This document shows positions 28,759 to 38,630 of a stretch of 64,000 bases of DNA, piece by piece; position 1 is the first letter of the stretch, and every line of letters starts with the position of its first letter. The notes beneath the pieces are model-generated. The model searched no databases. It was given only the letters and a program-made list of their open reading frames with translations, and was not told the origin of the DNA. The translations under genes and the position numbers were made by a program. The stretch is from Neorhizobium sp. NCHU2750 (GTDB lineage Bacteria; Pseudomonadota; Alphaproteobacteria; Rhizobiales; Rhizobiaceae), in assembly GCF_003597675.1 (NCBI RefSeq), contig NZ_CP030831.1:158465-222464 (forward strand). The letters run 5' to 3'.

Positions 28759-29001
28759 TCAGCGCTCTTGGTCTTCCCCCTCGCGCGTTGCAAGATGCTC
28801 GTATAGCTGGATCGGATAAAATAGTTCGCAACCGAACGCAAAATCCAAGAGCAGTTGCTCGAAAAAGGACCTCTTCGTCGAAGTCGGGCGCTGCTGCCGG
28901 TCGGGCGATAGTTGTAGATCAGGCAGGGATACGCCGTCGATAGTTGCCAATCGCAGATGCGAGTAGCCCAGGCGCTTATCTGATTTCTTTTGGTGCCCCA
29001 T
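28759..29001 (-). CDS. Small hypothetical protein upstream of the chorismate-lyase-like gene
   Basis: 80 residues starting MGHQKKSDKRLGYSHLRLAT, with AAGGAG about 10 bases before the ATG. The product is soluble and basic at the N-terminus, and later reads FFEQLLLDFAFGCELFYPIQ. No family is recognised. The clear ribosome site and sensible composition favour a real gene. It lies between tzs and the chorismate-lyase-like gene on the same strand, so it may share regulation with them. Confidence 0.45.
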   Translation of the reverse strand: MGHQKKSDKRLGYSHLRLATIDGVSLPDLQLSPDRQQRPTSTKRSFFEQLLLDFAFGCELFYPIQLYEHLATREGEDQER

Positions 29002-29440
29002 GTCATCGTACTCCTTATGTAAGCTTACCGACGATATGTGCAGTCCATCAGCAGTATAATGATTACAGGAGACCAAAGATTGGTTTCAAATGTAACCGAA
29101 TAAGCCTGCTGTACGTAATGGCAATCGGTCGATATCAGTCGGCACAGCCACTCGTCTTGCTGAGATGCAATGTCGACGTGTAACCAAAATGACTTTGATG
29201 GAAGTCGACTTTGAAGCCTGACCGACGCCGGCTAATCGAAATCTGCAACTGCTGGAACTCGGAAGCGGCCAAATCCCTCGAGGACCGAGCGCCGGCCGAG
29301 GTGCTTCGAAAGAAATCACTTATTCAAATAAGATGTGCGAATAGCTTTGGCGCGCCGCATGTCGCGCTTGGAGGTGACGCCGACCGATGCTGCGCCGCCG
29401 ATGGCCATCCAACGCGCAGGTCAAATGATGAAGCGGCGAA
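29002..29440. other. Spacer downstream of tzs
   Basis: About 440 bp between tzs and the 80-residue ORF. No gene, strong hairpin or promoter was recognised. Confidence 0.4.
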
Positions 29441-30172
29441 TCACCGAATTCGCGTCAGCGTGACCGGGCAAACAGGCTGTCCTGCGCCATCTTCTGGCCA
29501 CTGAGGAAAATCGCGCTCCTGCGAGAGCGCATGTTCAAGATATTCATTAGCTATGGCCTCTATGAGCTCTACGTGCCGCCCTGCATCAATATTTGGCAAC
29601 TGGCTGATTGCGAGATCGTGTTTGCGCGCAAAACGAATTGCGCAGCGATATCCGTCGATATCTTCCAAAATCGGTCGAGCGGCAGGGTAGTTCCAGAGTT
29701 CCGCCAACTCCTCCAACAACGAGGGGCGATCTTCCCGGATGGCAAACATTTCCGCAACGCGTTGCTTGGCTCGGGTGAGAAAGGCGTCCGAATCCCCAAG
29801 ACGTAGCCGCTTGACATGCCATTGAAAACCCGATCTCCAAAACGGACTTTTAGCCATGCAATTGAGAAGCGAAATCGACCCGCCCTCGAGAATAAGACCC
29901 TCTTCGGACTTCCGCCAATCCACTTCGAATATGAGTCGACGATGGGCACTCTCAGCGTCAAGGATGCCCTCGGTGAGGGGGCGGGAATCCAAATATATTC
30001 TCCGCGTTGATTGCAATTCCGATTCCAAAGGTCTTCCGCTACCTGTCGCGATTTGAGGACAGCATTGCACACGATCAAGGGCAACCACCGGCCACCCGGT
30101 TTCTTGTGCGATTTGGATCGCCATGTCCGTTTTGCCGCTGCAAGTCGGTCCGTAGATGAGATGGAGTAACAT
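29441..30172 (-). CDS. tzs: Tzs, dimethylallyl (isopentenyl) transferase for trans-zeatin
   Basis: 243 residues starting MLLHLIYGPTCSGKTDMAIQ, with the IPT-family P-loop GPTCSGKT. The rest follows Tzs closely (VVALDRVQCCPQIATGSGRP, EGGSISLLNCMAKSPF, RFARKHDLAISQLPN). Tzs makes cytokinin from AMP and an isoprenoid diphosphate inside the bacterium, which secretes trans-zeatin; it is typical of nopaline plasmids and is induced by phenolics through VirA/VirG. GAGG stands before the ATG at 30172; an upstream in-frame start at 30229 is unlikely. It lies beside virA on the opposite strand. Confidence 0.95.
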   Translation of the reverse strand: MLLHLIYGPTCSGKTDMAIQIAQETGWPVVALDRVQCCPQIATGSGRPLESELQSTRRIYLDSRPLTEGILDAESAHRRLIFEVDWRKSEEGLILEGGSISLLNCMAKSPFWRSGFQWHVKRLRLGDSDAFLTRAKQRVAEMFAIREDRPSLLEELAELWNYPAARPILEDIDGYRCAIRFARKHDLAISQLPNIDAGRHVELIEAIANEYLEHALSQERDFPQWPEDGAGQPVCPVTLTRIR

Positions 30173-30222
30173 GTGCGCCTCATATAAATTTAATGGGATA
30201 TCCCATCTGTTCCAAACCAGAT

Positions 30223-30234
30223 TTTTCAATTCGG
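30223..30234 (-). promoter_or_regulatory. Candidate vir box upstream of tzs
   Basis: On the minus strand CCGAATTGAAAA matches 9 of 12 positions of TNCAATTGNAAY and lies about 50 bp before the tzs start. tzs induction through VirG is established, which supports the assignment. Confidence 0.4.
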
Positions 30235-30886
30235 ATTATGATGTTTTACTGCATGATTTTTACCAGCTTTACGCAATCTGCTGAACTAATATCGCGCTAC
30301 ATTTGTAATCGTACATTTTTGACGTTGCCGGCTCATTCGGCCATGAGAGTTTCCATCCCGTTGTCCTCCTGAACAATTGAGGAGTTTGGCCCCGACACCT
30401 GCTTATGGTGAATGCAGCGGACCCCGTTAACGCAACGTCGAAAAGCGGATAGGCGATTTGAGTAGGGAAGCCACATCGGCCGCGCGGTATGCTCCGTCAG
30501 CACCTGACAGTTCGTGTTGCAGCTTTGCTTGGTCACTGAAACGAAAAATGCCGCTGAAGAATATTTAACGGATATGCACACGAAAAAGCCGGTTGGGTCT
30601 CATATGCGCTGACGTCCTGGCTTCGTTTCGAAGCCGACAGCCTCTAAGGTGGTACGAACACAGACCTAATATCCGCTAGTGTCCGCGGCAGCCGCCACGG
30701 CAGTTCTCGCTGCGCATAGCATAGCAACTTGCCCTGTCGACGCATGATCAGCCATATTGTTAATGTCGACGATTTCATTTTTCTCGGTGCAAACGGCGAC
30801 ATCCCGACCATATCGATCCTACCAGCCACCGCGCGGAGTCAAAGAACACCTCGGCAACCGGAAACATCCATTGGAATGCCGAGGCT
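30235..30886. other. tzs-virA intergenic region
   Basis: About 650 bp between two divergently transcribed genes. Open frames on either strand (for example 30333-30581 minus and 30644-30829 minus) lack ribosome sites and recognisable content. Only the virA box at its right edge is identified. Confidence 0.4.
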
Positions 30887-30904
30887 GTGTTTCATTTGAA
30901 ACAC
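30887..30904. promoter_or_regulatory. vir box of virA
   Basis: GTGTTTCATTTGAAACAC is a perfect 8-bp inverted repeat around TT and contains the vir-box core TTTCATTTGAAAC. It lies about 105 bp before the virA ATG. VirG-dependent autoinduction of virA is established. Confidence 0.75.
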
Positions 30905-31007
30905 ACTGAGTCGACGTTTGTTGCTTCAAACCCATTTACAAACCCTACTGTGCGGCCTAAGGGCCACCGGGGTGGGACTGAGCGCTGGTACGAGGACGTA
31001 AGTGCGG

Positions 31008-33509
31008 ATGAATGGAAGGTATTCACCGTCTCGGCAAGATTTCAAGACAGGCGCCAAGCCTTGGTCTATCCTGGCCTTGGTAGTTGCTGCAATGATTTTT
31101 GCCTTGATGGCGATTACGTCTTGGCAGGACAATGAAACCAATCGGGCGATCCTGACCCAATTGCGAGCTATTAACATCGACAGTGCTTCGCTGCAGCGGG
31201 ATGTACTCCGCGCGGAAGCGGGTGTGGTGGCGAACTACCGGCCCATTATCTCCAGGTTGGGAGCTTTGCGGAAGAACCTGGAAAATTTGAAGCGACTATT
31301 TAAACAATCTCATCTTGTGATCGGCAATGATTTCTCTCAACTGCTCGACAAGCTAAAGGTGTCCGTGGATACGACCGACGCGGCCGTTGCAGCCTTCGGA
31401 GCGCAAAACGTGCTCCTGCAAGATTCGCTTGCCAGCTTCACTCGCGCGCTTAGTATTCTTCCCAAAATGTCGTCGACGGATCAGACGGTCGAAAATTCGA
31501 ACGAATTGGGCAGCCTGATGCTGCAGTTTGTGCGTCAGCCAAGCCCAACACTCTCGTTGGAGATCAGTCACGAACTCGACATGCTCCAAAAAGCTAGCGG
31601 TGGGGCTGAAGTTCCTATCCGTATACTTGCACGCGAGGGTCGCGTCATCTTGTCGCTTTTGCCCCGTGTGAACGATGCCGTAAACATGATTCAGACCTCC
31701 GACACCGCTGAAATTGCCGAAAGATTGGAGCGCAAGTGTTTGGAGGCCTATAGCTTGCAAAGCGTGAGGGAGCAGCGGGCACGGATCTTCTTGGGTTCCG
31801 TTTCGGTGGGCCTTTGCATCTACATCATCTCACTGGTCTATAGGCTGCGTCGGAAAACGGCTTGGTTAACGCGGCGTTTGGATTACGAAGAGGTAATCAA
31901 AGAGATTGGGGTTTGTTTCGAGGGGCGAGGGGCCACAGCGTCGTCCCTCAATTCGTCCGCGCAAGCTGCGCTTGGAATTATTCAACGCTTCTTTAATGCG
32001 GAATCGTGTGCACTAGCATTGGTGGACCATGGTGACAGGTGGGCTGTCGAAAGTTTCGCTGCGAAGCTGCCTGAGCCCGTCTGGGAGGACCTCGCGCTAC
32101 GCGAGATGGTTTCTCTTGCCAGAGCGGATGAGCGTGCGTCAGTATTCCGCATCATGTCGACGCGAAAGGTCAGCTGCCTTCCTCCGGAGACTCCGGGCGT
32201 TTCTATGCTGCTGGCACACAAATCTACGGATCAACTGATAGCGATTTGTTCCCTCGGTTACCAGGGCTATCGTCTGAAATCTTGTCCAGGCGAAGTTCAG
32301 CTTCTTGAACTCGCCACCGCCTGCCTCTGCCACTATATCGATGTTCGGCGTAAGCAGACCGAATGCGATATTCTGGAGAGGCGATTAGAGCATGCGGAAC
32401 GTCTTCAGGCAGTTGGTACACTTGCTAGTGGAATAGCGCATGAGTTCAACAACATTTTGGGAGCAATCCTCGGGTACGCTGAAATGGCGCAAAACATGCT
32501 GCGTCGGTCATCTGTCACCCGAAGACACATTGACCAAATTATTTCGTCGGGTGACAGAGCCAGGCTCATTATCGATCAGATCTTGACTCTAAGTCGAAAA
32601 CTAGAACGCGTGACAAAGCCGTTCAGTGTCTCCGAACTCGTAATGGAAATTGCTCCCTTATTGCGTGTTGCATTGCAGCGCAACATCGAGCTGAAGTTCA
32701 AGTTTGACGACAAGAAGAGCGTAGTCGAAGGAAGCCCGCTAGAGGTTCAGCAGATGCTGATGAATCTTTGCAAGAACGCTTCCCAGGCGTTTACCGCCGA
32801 TGGTCAAATCGACATCATCGTTAGCCGAATTTTTGTATCTCGACAGAAAGTACTGGCGCATGGTGTTATGCCAGCTGGCGACTATGTTCTTCTTTCTGTC
32901 AGCGACGACGGTGAAGGCATTGCCGAAACTGTGCTCCCCCACATTTTTGAGCCTTTCTTTACAACACGCTCTTGCAGCGGCGGCACGGGTCTAGGTCTTG
33001 CTGCCGTGCACGGTCATGTCAGCGCGCTTGCAGGATATATTGACGTTACTTCAGCCGTAGGGCGAGGGACGCGCTTCGACATTTATCTACCTCCTTCCTC
33101 GAAGAAGCCCGTCAGCCCGGACGCGTTTTTTGGGCCCTGTAAAACACCGCGAGGCAACGGAGAAATTGTGGCATTGATTGAGCCAGATCCTGTCTTGCGG
33201 GAGGTGTACGAAGACAAGATCGCCGCTCTGGGCTATGAGCCGGTGGGCTTTAAGACATGTGCAGACCTTTGCAATTGGATATCAAAAGGCAAGCAAGCCG
33301 ATCTGGTTCTAGTTGACCAATCGTCTCTTCCCGAGAATCAGAGTGCTACTGCTTTGCACGCAGCCTTCAAGACGGCGTCCATCATCATTGGAGGAAGTGA
33401 TCTTAAAATGTCACTTTCCAGCGATGACATGACGTCCGCGCTTTTTCTGCCCAAACCTATATCCTCCAGGACGATGGCCTACGCGATTCGTACCAAGATC
33501 AAAGCCTAG
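31008..33509 (+). CDS. virA: VirA, phenolic/sugar/acid-sensing histidine kinase
   Basis: 833 residues from ATG at 31008 ([20 protein letters not shown]); the GTG six bases earlier is unlikely. It has a first membrane span at about residues 18-39, a periplasmic domain that senses ChvE-sugar and pH, and a second span near 260-280. A GAF-like linker that responds to phenolics follows, then a kinase domain with phospho-acceptor His478 in SGIAHEFNN and ATP boxes ([33 protein letters not shown]). A C-terminal receiver-like domain ends the protein. It phosphorylates VirG. Length and His position fit the nopaline form. Confidence 0.96.
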   Translation: MNGRYSPSRQDFKTGAKPWSILALVVAAMIFALMAITSWQDNETNRAILTQLRAINIDSASLQRDVLRAEAGVVANYRPIISRLGALRKNLENLKRLFKQSHLVIGNDFSQLLDKLKVSVDTTDAAVAAFGAQNVLLQDSLASFTRALSILPKMSSTDQTVENSNELGSLMLQFVRQPSPTLSLEISHELDMLQKASGGAEVPIRILAREGRVILSLLPRVNDAVNMIQTSDTAEIAERLERKCLEAYSLQSVREQRARIFLGSVSVGLCIYIISLVYRLRRKTAWLTRRLDYEEVIKEIGVCFEGRGATASSLNSSAQAALGIIQRFFNAESCALALVDHGDRWAVESFAAKLPEPVWEDLALREMVSLARADERASVFRIMSTRKVSCLPPETPGVSMLLAHKSTDQLIAICSLGYQGYRLKSCPGEVQLLELATACLCHYIDVRRKQTECDILERRLEHAERLQAVGTLASGIAHEFNNILGAILGYAEMAQNMLRRSSVTRRHIDQIISSGDRARLIIDQILTLSRKLERVTKPFSVSELVMEIAPLLRVALQRNIELKFKFDDKKSVVEGSPLEVQQMLMNLCKNASQAFTADGQIDIIVSRIFVSRQKVLAHGVMPAGDYVLLSVSDDGEGIAETVLPHIFEPFFTTRSCSGGTGLGLAAVHGHVSALAGYIDVTSAVGRGTRFDIYLPPSSKKPVSPDAFFGPCKTPRGNGEIVALIEPDPVLREVYEDKIAALGYEPVGFKTCADLCNWISKGKQADLVLVDQSSLPENQSATALHAAFKTASIIIGGSDLKMSLSSDDMTSALFLPKPISSRTMAYAIRTKIKA

Positions 33510-34053
33510 AGTTGAGGATGTTTTTCAGGAGACTCGACCAGGGTAATCAGCACGTCTGTTCGGCGCGCCTATAGCTATGGTTTCTCGCAATCGCTTTGGG
33601 CAGTCGGTTGTGGCGGTGCGTCTTCTGAGACCCGAAGGTTGGCGATTATCTGCTGGAGGTCTTCGATACCGTCTTCGAAGAACAAGACATATGTTCGCTG
33701 AGCTCGGACATAGGATAGTCGGCATAGGCGGATACCCTCGCCACGCAAATGGCGCGATCGACACCCTGATCGGAGCCTGCGAAGTGCCACAGTTTATTGA
33801 AACCATCCCCCGTTCATTCCGCCCTGGAATTTCACTTCGACGGCATTCTAGATCCTCGCCGTTGTCTTAGAGAGCCATCTTTCGTCGCCGCACCCTTAAG
33901 TGCATGGAAAGCCGTTTTCGCTTCAAATGAAATCGAAAAGAAGAAAACAAAAATCCTAGAGTAACCGACCCTCCCGATAATCGTGAACATCAGATGACAG
34001 CATTTCTTCCGACCGAAGTGGCTGTGTTGGTTATGAGCTTGGGGAGATGGGGA
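33510..34053. other. virA-virB1 intergenic region (virB promoter)
   Basis: About 540 bp. A 97-codon plus frame at 33577-33870 has no ribosome site and no recognisable content. The virB promoter should lie in the last ~150 bp, where the vir box is found. Confidence 0.5.
33920..33933 (-). promoter_or_regulatory. vir box of the virB operon
   Basis: On the minus strand ATTTCATTTGAAGC has the core TTTCATTTGAAG, nearly the same as the virA box. It lies about 120 bp before virB1, matching the known VirG-dependent start of the virB operon. Confidence 0.65.
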
Positions 34054-34791
34054 ATGTTGAAGGCAACAGGGCCGCTGTCGATTATCTTACTGGCCTCCAC
34101 GTGCCCGTCGAGCGGTGCTGCCCCACTTTCATTTGCTGAGTTCAATAATTTTGCACGCGAATGCGCTCCATCCGTTGCTCCATCTACGCTTGCAGCGATC
34201 GCTCAGGTCGAAAGTCGCTTTGATCCGCTTGCTGTGCATGACAATACCACCGGCGAAACGCTTCACTGGCAGAACCAGGCTCAAGCAACGCAAGTCGTGA
34301 TGGACCGTCTCGAAGCACGGCATTCGCTGGATGTTGGGCTCATGCAGATCAATTCCCGGAATTTTTCCGTGCTCGGTCTGACACCTGACGGAGCCCTTCA
34401 ACCTTGCACGTCATTATCTGTCGCCGCAAACTTGCTTGGGAGCCGCTACGCTGGCGGCAACACGGCTGACGACGAGCAATTGTCGCTTCGTCGGGCAATC
34501 TCCGCCTATAACACCGGTGATTTTACGCACGGCTTCGCGAACGGCTACGTGCGAAAAGTTGAAACGGCCGCTCAACAGCTCGTCCCCCCGTTAACCGCGC
34601 GTCCAAAAGATGATCGTGAGAAGCCGGGATCCGAGGAAACATGGGATGTTTGGGGGGCATATAAGCGTCGTTCCCCGGAGGGCGGATCTGGCGGATCATC
34701 CGGTCCGCCTCCGCCGCCAGACGAGGACAACCGCAAATCCGAAGACGACGATCAACTCTTGTTCGACTTAAATCAAGGAGGTCCGCAATAA
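34054..34791 (+). CDS. virB1: VirB1, lytic transglycosylase
   Basis: 245 residues from MLKATGPLSIILLASTCPSS at 34054; the frame is open upstream, but this start has GGGGA before it and gives the known N-terminus. A Sec signal precedes the SLT domain (AAIAQVESRFDPLAVHDN with the catalytic Glu, then LDVGLMQINSRNF and AISAYNTGDF). It opens peptidoglycan for assembly of the VirB channel, and the processed C-terminal VirB1* is exported and helps T-pilus growth. First gene of the virB operon; it overlaps virB2 by one base. Confidence 0.94.
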   Translation: MLKATGPLSIILLASTCPSSGAAPLSFAEFNNFARECAPSVAPSTLAAIAQVESRFDPLAVHDNTTGETLHWQNQAQATQVVMDRLEARHSLDVGLMQINSRNFSVLGLTPDGALQPCTSLSVAANLLGSRYAGGNTADDEQLSLRRAISAYNTGDFTHGFANGYVRKVETAAQQLVPPLTARPKDDREKPGSEETWDVWGAYKRRSPEGGSGGSSGPPPPPDEDNRKSEDDDQLLFDLNQGGPQ

Positions 34792-35156
34792 TGCGATGCT
34801 TTGAAAGATACCGTGTACATCTGAATCGCCTCTCGCTCTCGAACGCGGTGATGCGCATGGTATCCGGCTATGCGCCGAGCGTGGTCGGTGCAATGGGGTG
34901 GAGCATTTTCTCCTCTGGGCCGGCCGCGGCCCAATCTGCAGGTGGCGGCACTGACCCAGCCACAATGGTTAACAACATATGCACGTTTATCCTTGGTCCG
35001 TTCGGCCAGTCACTCGCTGTTCTTGGCATCGTGGCCATCGGAATCTCCTGGATGTTCGGTCGCGCTTCACTCGGTCTCGTTGCCGGCGTCGTCGGCGGCA
35101 TTGTCATCATGTTTGGAGCCAGCTTCCTGGGCAAAACGCTGACTGGAGGTGGCTAA
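34791..35156 (+). CDS. virB2: VirB2, T-pilin precursor
   Basis: 121 residues. The long leader ends at SSGPAAA, so cleavage after Ala47 leaves a 74-residue mature pilin running from Gln48 (QSAGGGTDPATM) to Gly121 (TGGG). These residues are joined to form the cyclic T-pilin of Agrobacterium. Two hydrophobic helices are visible (FGQSLAVLGIVAIGISWMFG and SLGLVAGVVGGIVIMFGASF). It forms the pilus and part of the channel. The start and stop overlap virB1 and virB3 by one base. Confidence 0.95.
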   Translation: MRCFERYRVHLNRLSLSNAVMRMVSGYAPSVVGAMGWSIFSSGPAAAQSAGGGTDPATMVNNICTFILGPFGQSLAVLGIVAIGISWMFGRASLGLVAGVVGGIVIMFGASFLGKTLTGGG

Positions 35157-35482
35157 TGAATGATCGTCTGGAAGAAGCAACCCTTTACTTGGCGGCGACA
35201 CGGCCCGCATTGTTTCTTGGCGTGCCGCTGACGTTGGCGGGGCTACTCGTGATGTTTGCCGGCTTTGTCATCGTCATCGTTCAGAACCCGCTGTACGAAG
35301 TCGTTCTCGTGCCCTTGTGGTTCGGAGCGCGGCTTGTGGTGGAACGAGACTATAACGCGGCCAGCGTCGTTCTTCTTTTTTTGCAGACGGCGGGAAGGAG
35401 CGTTGATGGTCTGATTTGGGGCGGCGCAAGCGTTAGCCCAAATCCAATCAAGGTTCCCGCGCGAGGGAGAGGAATGGCGTAA
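35156..35482 (+). CDS. virB3: VirB3, inner-membrane channel component
   Basis: 108 residues with one or two membrane spans (FLGVPLTLAGLLVMFAGFVI and the VVLVPLWFGA region). It works with VirB4 in the inner membrane and is needed for pilus assembly. ATG at 35156 overlaps the virB2 stop, and its own stop overlaps the virB4 start, so the three are translated in series. Confidence 0.93.
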   Translation: MNDRLEEATLYLAATRPALFLGVPLTLAGLLVMFAGFVIVIVQNPLYEVVLVPLWFGARLVVERDYNAASVVLLFLQTAGRSVDGLIWGGASVSPNPIKVPARGRGMA

Positions 35483-37851
35483 TGCTCGGAGCAAGTGGCA
35501 CAACCGAAAGGTCTGGCGAGGTCTATCTACCCTACGTCGGGCACCTCAGCGACCAGATTGTCCTTCTAGAAGATGGATCGATCATGACGATGGCGCACGT
35601 AAGTGGCATGGCCTTCGAACTCGAAGATGCCGAAATGCGCAATGCACGTTGCCGTGCATTTAATACGCTCTTGCGCAATATCGCTGATGATCATGTGTCA
35701 ATATATGCTCACCTCGTACGTCATGACGATGTGCCGCCGTCACCCGCGCGACATTTCCGCAGCGCTTTTTCCGCCAGTCTGAGCGAAGCTTTTGAGGAGC
35801 GCGTTCTCTCCGGCAAACTCCTTCGCAATGACCACTTCCTTACGCTGATCGTGTCTCCCCGGGCCGCGCTTGGCAAAGTGAGGAGAAGGTTCACCAAACG
35901 CTACAGACAAAAAGAAAACGATCTCACAGCTCAAACCAGGAACCTGGAAGATCTCTGGCATCTTGTCGCTGGCGCTCTCGAAGCGTACGGCCTGCGTCGT
36001 CTTGGTATTCGTGAGAAGCAAGATGTGCTTTTTACGGAGGTTGGAGAAGCTCTGCGGCTGATAATGACTGGTCGATTCACGCCGGTTCCCGTCGTTAGCG
36101 GTTCGCTCGGCGCCTCGATCTATACCGACCGAGTTATTTGCGGCAAGCGGGGACTCGAGATCCGAACACCAAAAGATAGTTATGTGGGATCTATTTACTC
36201 GTTTCGCGAATACCCCGCAACGACGCGACCGGGTATGCTCAACGTGCTACTGTCTCTCGATTTTCCGCTTGTTCTGACGCAGAGCTTCTCGTTTCTGACT
36301 CGCTCGCAAGCCCACTCGAAGCTCAGCCTCAAGTCCAGCCAAATGTTGAGTTCTGGCGACAAAGCCGTCACCCAAATCAGCAGATTATCCGAGGCGGAGG
36401 ACGCACTAGCGAGCAACGAATTCGTTATGGGGGCGCATCATTTGAGTCTTTGCATATATGCAAATGATCTCAATAGTCTTGCAGATAGAGGTGCCCGCGC
36501 CCGGACGCGATTGGCGGATGCGGGAGCTGTTGTTGTCCAAGAGGGCATCGGCATGGAGGCGGCTTATTGGTCGCAGCTGCCAGGCAACTATAAGTGGCGC
36601 ACGCGTCCGGGAGCGATCACATCGCGCAACTTCGCTGGTTTAGTCTCATTCGAGAATTTTCCCGAGGGATCCGGCTCAGGTCACTGGGGCAACGCGATTG
36701 CGCGCTTTCGTACCAATGGTGGAACCCCTTTCGACTACATCCCGCACGAGCACGATGTCGGCATGACGGCGATATTCGGTCCCATCGGGAGGGGTAAAAC
36801 GACGCTCATGACCTTTATCCTCGCGATGCTCGAGCAGAGCATGGTCGACCGCGCGGGTGCGGTTGTCCTCTTCGACAAGGACCGCGGCAGTGAGCTGCTG
36901 GTTCGCGCCACCGGGGGAACATATTTGGCGCTCCGTAGAGGAGCGCCGAGCGGATTGGCGCCATTGCGTGGCCTGGAAAATACAGCGGCTTCACATGATT
37001 TTCTGCGCGAATGGATCGTGGCGCTCATTGAGAGCGATGGCCGTGGAGGAATATCCCCCGAGGAAAATCGCCGTCTGGTGCGGGGTATCCATCGGCAGCT
37101 CTCGTTTGATCCCCACATGCGCTCAATCGCGGGGTTACGCGAATTTTTGTTGCATGGACCCGCCGAAGGGGCGGGAGCGAGACTCCAACGCTGGTGCCGT
37201 GGCAATGCACTAGGCTGGGCGTTCGACGGCGAGCTCGACGAAGTAAAGTTGGATCCTTCGATTACTGGTTTCGACATGACGCATCTTCTCGAATATGAGG
37301 AAGTATGCGCTGCCGCCGCAGCATATCTTCTGCACCGCATTGGAGCCATGGTTGACGGCCGTCGGTTTGTGATGAGTTGCGATGAGTTTCGCGCCTATTT
37401 GCTAAATCCTAAATTTGCGGCGGTCGTCGACAAGTTCCTGCTTACTGTCCGCAAAAACAATGGGATGCTGATACTGGCAACGCAGCAACCTGAGCATGTC
37501 CTGGAATCGCAGCTAGGCGCCAGTCTCGTCGCGCAATGTATGACGAAGATTTTCTATCCTTCACCCACGGCAGATCGATCGGCTTACATCGATGGACTGA
37601 AATGTACTGAAAAGGAATTTCAGGCGATCCGTGAAGACATGGCAGTAGGTAGCCGGAAGTTTCTGCTTAAACGAGAAAGCGGAAGCGTCGTCTGCGAATT
37701 CGATCTGCGGGAAATGCGCGAATATGTCGCCGTACTTTCGGGGCGCGCCAACACGGTGCGCTTCGCGGATCAGCTTCGCAAAGTACAGGGGGACAACCCA
37801 TCAGCCTGGCTCAGCGAATTTATGGCTCGTTACCACGAGGCAAAAGATTGA
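35482..37851 (+). CDS. virB4: VirB4, channel ATPase
   Basis: 789 residues, the largest VirB protein. Walker A is GPIGRGKTT at residues 433-441 with Lys439, the position known to be essential. Walker B-type acidic residues lie near RFVMSCDEFRAYL, and a conserved late motif is LATQQPEHVLESQLG. It powers substrate transfer and pilin extraction at the inner membrane. The N-terminal half matches the CagE/TrbE/VirB4 domain. Confidence 0.95.
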   Translation: MLGASGTTERSGEVYLPYVGHLSDQIVLLEDGSIMTMAHVSGMAFELEDAEMRNARCRAFNTLLRNIADDHVSIYAHLVRHDDVPPSPARHFRSAFSASLSEAFEERVLSGKLLRNDHFLTLIVSPRAALGKVRRRFTKRYRQKENDLTAQTRNLEDLWHLVAGALEAYGLRRLGIREKQDVLFTEVGEALRLIMTGRFTPVPVVSGSLGASIYTDRVICGKRGLEIRTPKDSYVGSIYSFREYPATTRPGMLNVLLSLDFPLVLTQSFSFLTRSQAHSKLSLKSSQMLSSGDKAVTQISRLSEAEDALASNEFVMGAHHLSLCIYANDLNSLADRGARARTRLADAGAVVVQEGIGMEAAYWSQLPGNYKWRTRPGAITSRNFAGLVSFENFPEGSGSGHWGNAIARFRTNGGTPFDYIPHEHDVGMTAIFGPIGRGKTTLMTFILAMLEQSMVDRAGAVVLFDKDRGSELLVRATGGTYLALRRGAPSGLAPLRGLENTAASHDFLREWIVALIESDGRGGISPEENRRLVRGIHRQLSFDPHMRSIAGLREFLLHGPAEGAGARLQRWCRGNALGWAFDGELDEVKLDPSITGFDMTHLLEYEEVCAAAAAYLLHRIGAMVDGRRFVMSCDEFRAYLLNPKFAAVVDKFLLTVRKNNGMLILATQQPEHVLESQLGASLVAQCMTKIFYPSPTADRSAYIDGLKCTEKEFQAIREDMAVGSRKFLLKRESGSVVCEFDLREMREYVAVLSGRANTVRFADQLRKVQGDNPSAWLSEFMARYHEAKD

Positions 37852-37867
37852 TCAAAGGTGGGGAACT

Positions 37868-38530
37868 ATGAAGATCATGCAACTTGTTGCTGCGGCCATG
37901 GCCGTCAGCCTTCTTTCGGTCGGGCCCGCGCGGGCGCAGTTCGTTGTCAGCGATCCGGCGACGGAAGCTGAGACGCTGGCGACGGCGCTCGAGACTGCGG
38001 CAAATCTCGAACAGACCATAACGATGGTGGCGATGTTAACCTCGGCTTATGGCGTCACCGGCCTACTAACTTCGCTCAACCAAAAAAATCAGTATCCCTC
38101 GACCAGGGACTTGGACACGGAAATGTTTTCGCCGCGAATGCCAATGTCGACCACGGCACGTGCGATCACCACCGATACAGATCGCGCCGTAGTTGGTGGC
38201 GACGCTGAAGCGGATCTGTTGCGATCGCAGATCACCGGTTCCGCAAATAGCGCGGGCATTGCGGCTGACAACCTGGAGACGATGGACAAACGCTTAACAG
38301 CGAATGCCGAGACCTCGACACAGCTTTCTCGCTCTCGCAATATCATGCAGGCAACCGTTACCAACGGTTTGCTTCTCAAGCAGATCCATGACGCAATGAT
38401 TCAAAATGTACAGGCGACCAGCTTGTTAACGATGACCACCGCGCAGGCTGGCCTTCATGAGGCGGAAGAGGCGGCCGCTCAACGTAAGGAGCATCAAAAG
38501 ACTGCGGTCATCTTTGGGGCCGTCCCCTGA
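37868..38530 (+). CDS. virB5: VirB5, minor pilus tip protein
   Basis: 220 residues starting MKIMQLVAAAMAVSLLSVGP with a signal peptide cut after ARAQ. The mature part is helical (ETLATALETAANLEQTITMV). VirB5 is a minor T-pilus component thought to sit at the tip and contact the host. AAAGGTGGGGAACT precedes the ATG at 37868, 16 bp after virB4. Confidence 0.93.
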   Translation: MKIMQLVAAAMAVSLLSVGPARAQFVVSDPATEAETLATALETAANLEQTITMVAMLTSAYGVTGLLTSLNQKNQYPSTRDLDTEMFSPRMPMSTTARAITTDTDRAVVGGDAEADLLRSQITGSANSAGIAADNLETMDKRLTANAETSTQLSRSRNIMQATVTNGLLLKQIHDAMIQNVQATSLLTMTTAQAGLHEAEEAAAQRKEHQKTAVIFGAVP

Positions 38531-38630
38531 GACTGGGCGACTTATTCGTGCCGCCCATCTGCACATTTCAGGATGCGAGTTCATTGTATCCGACATTCTG
38601 CGACAAGCCAGTCAAGGTCAGGTCCAAACG

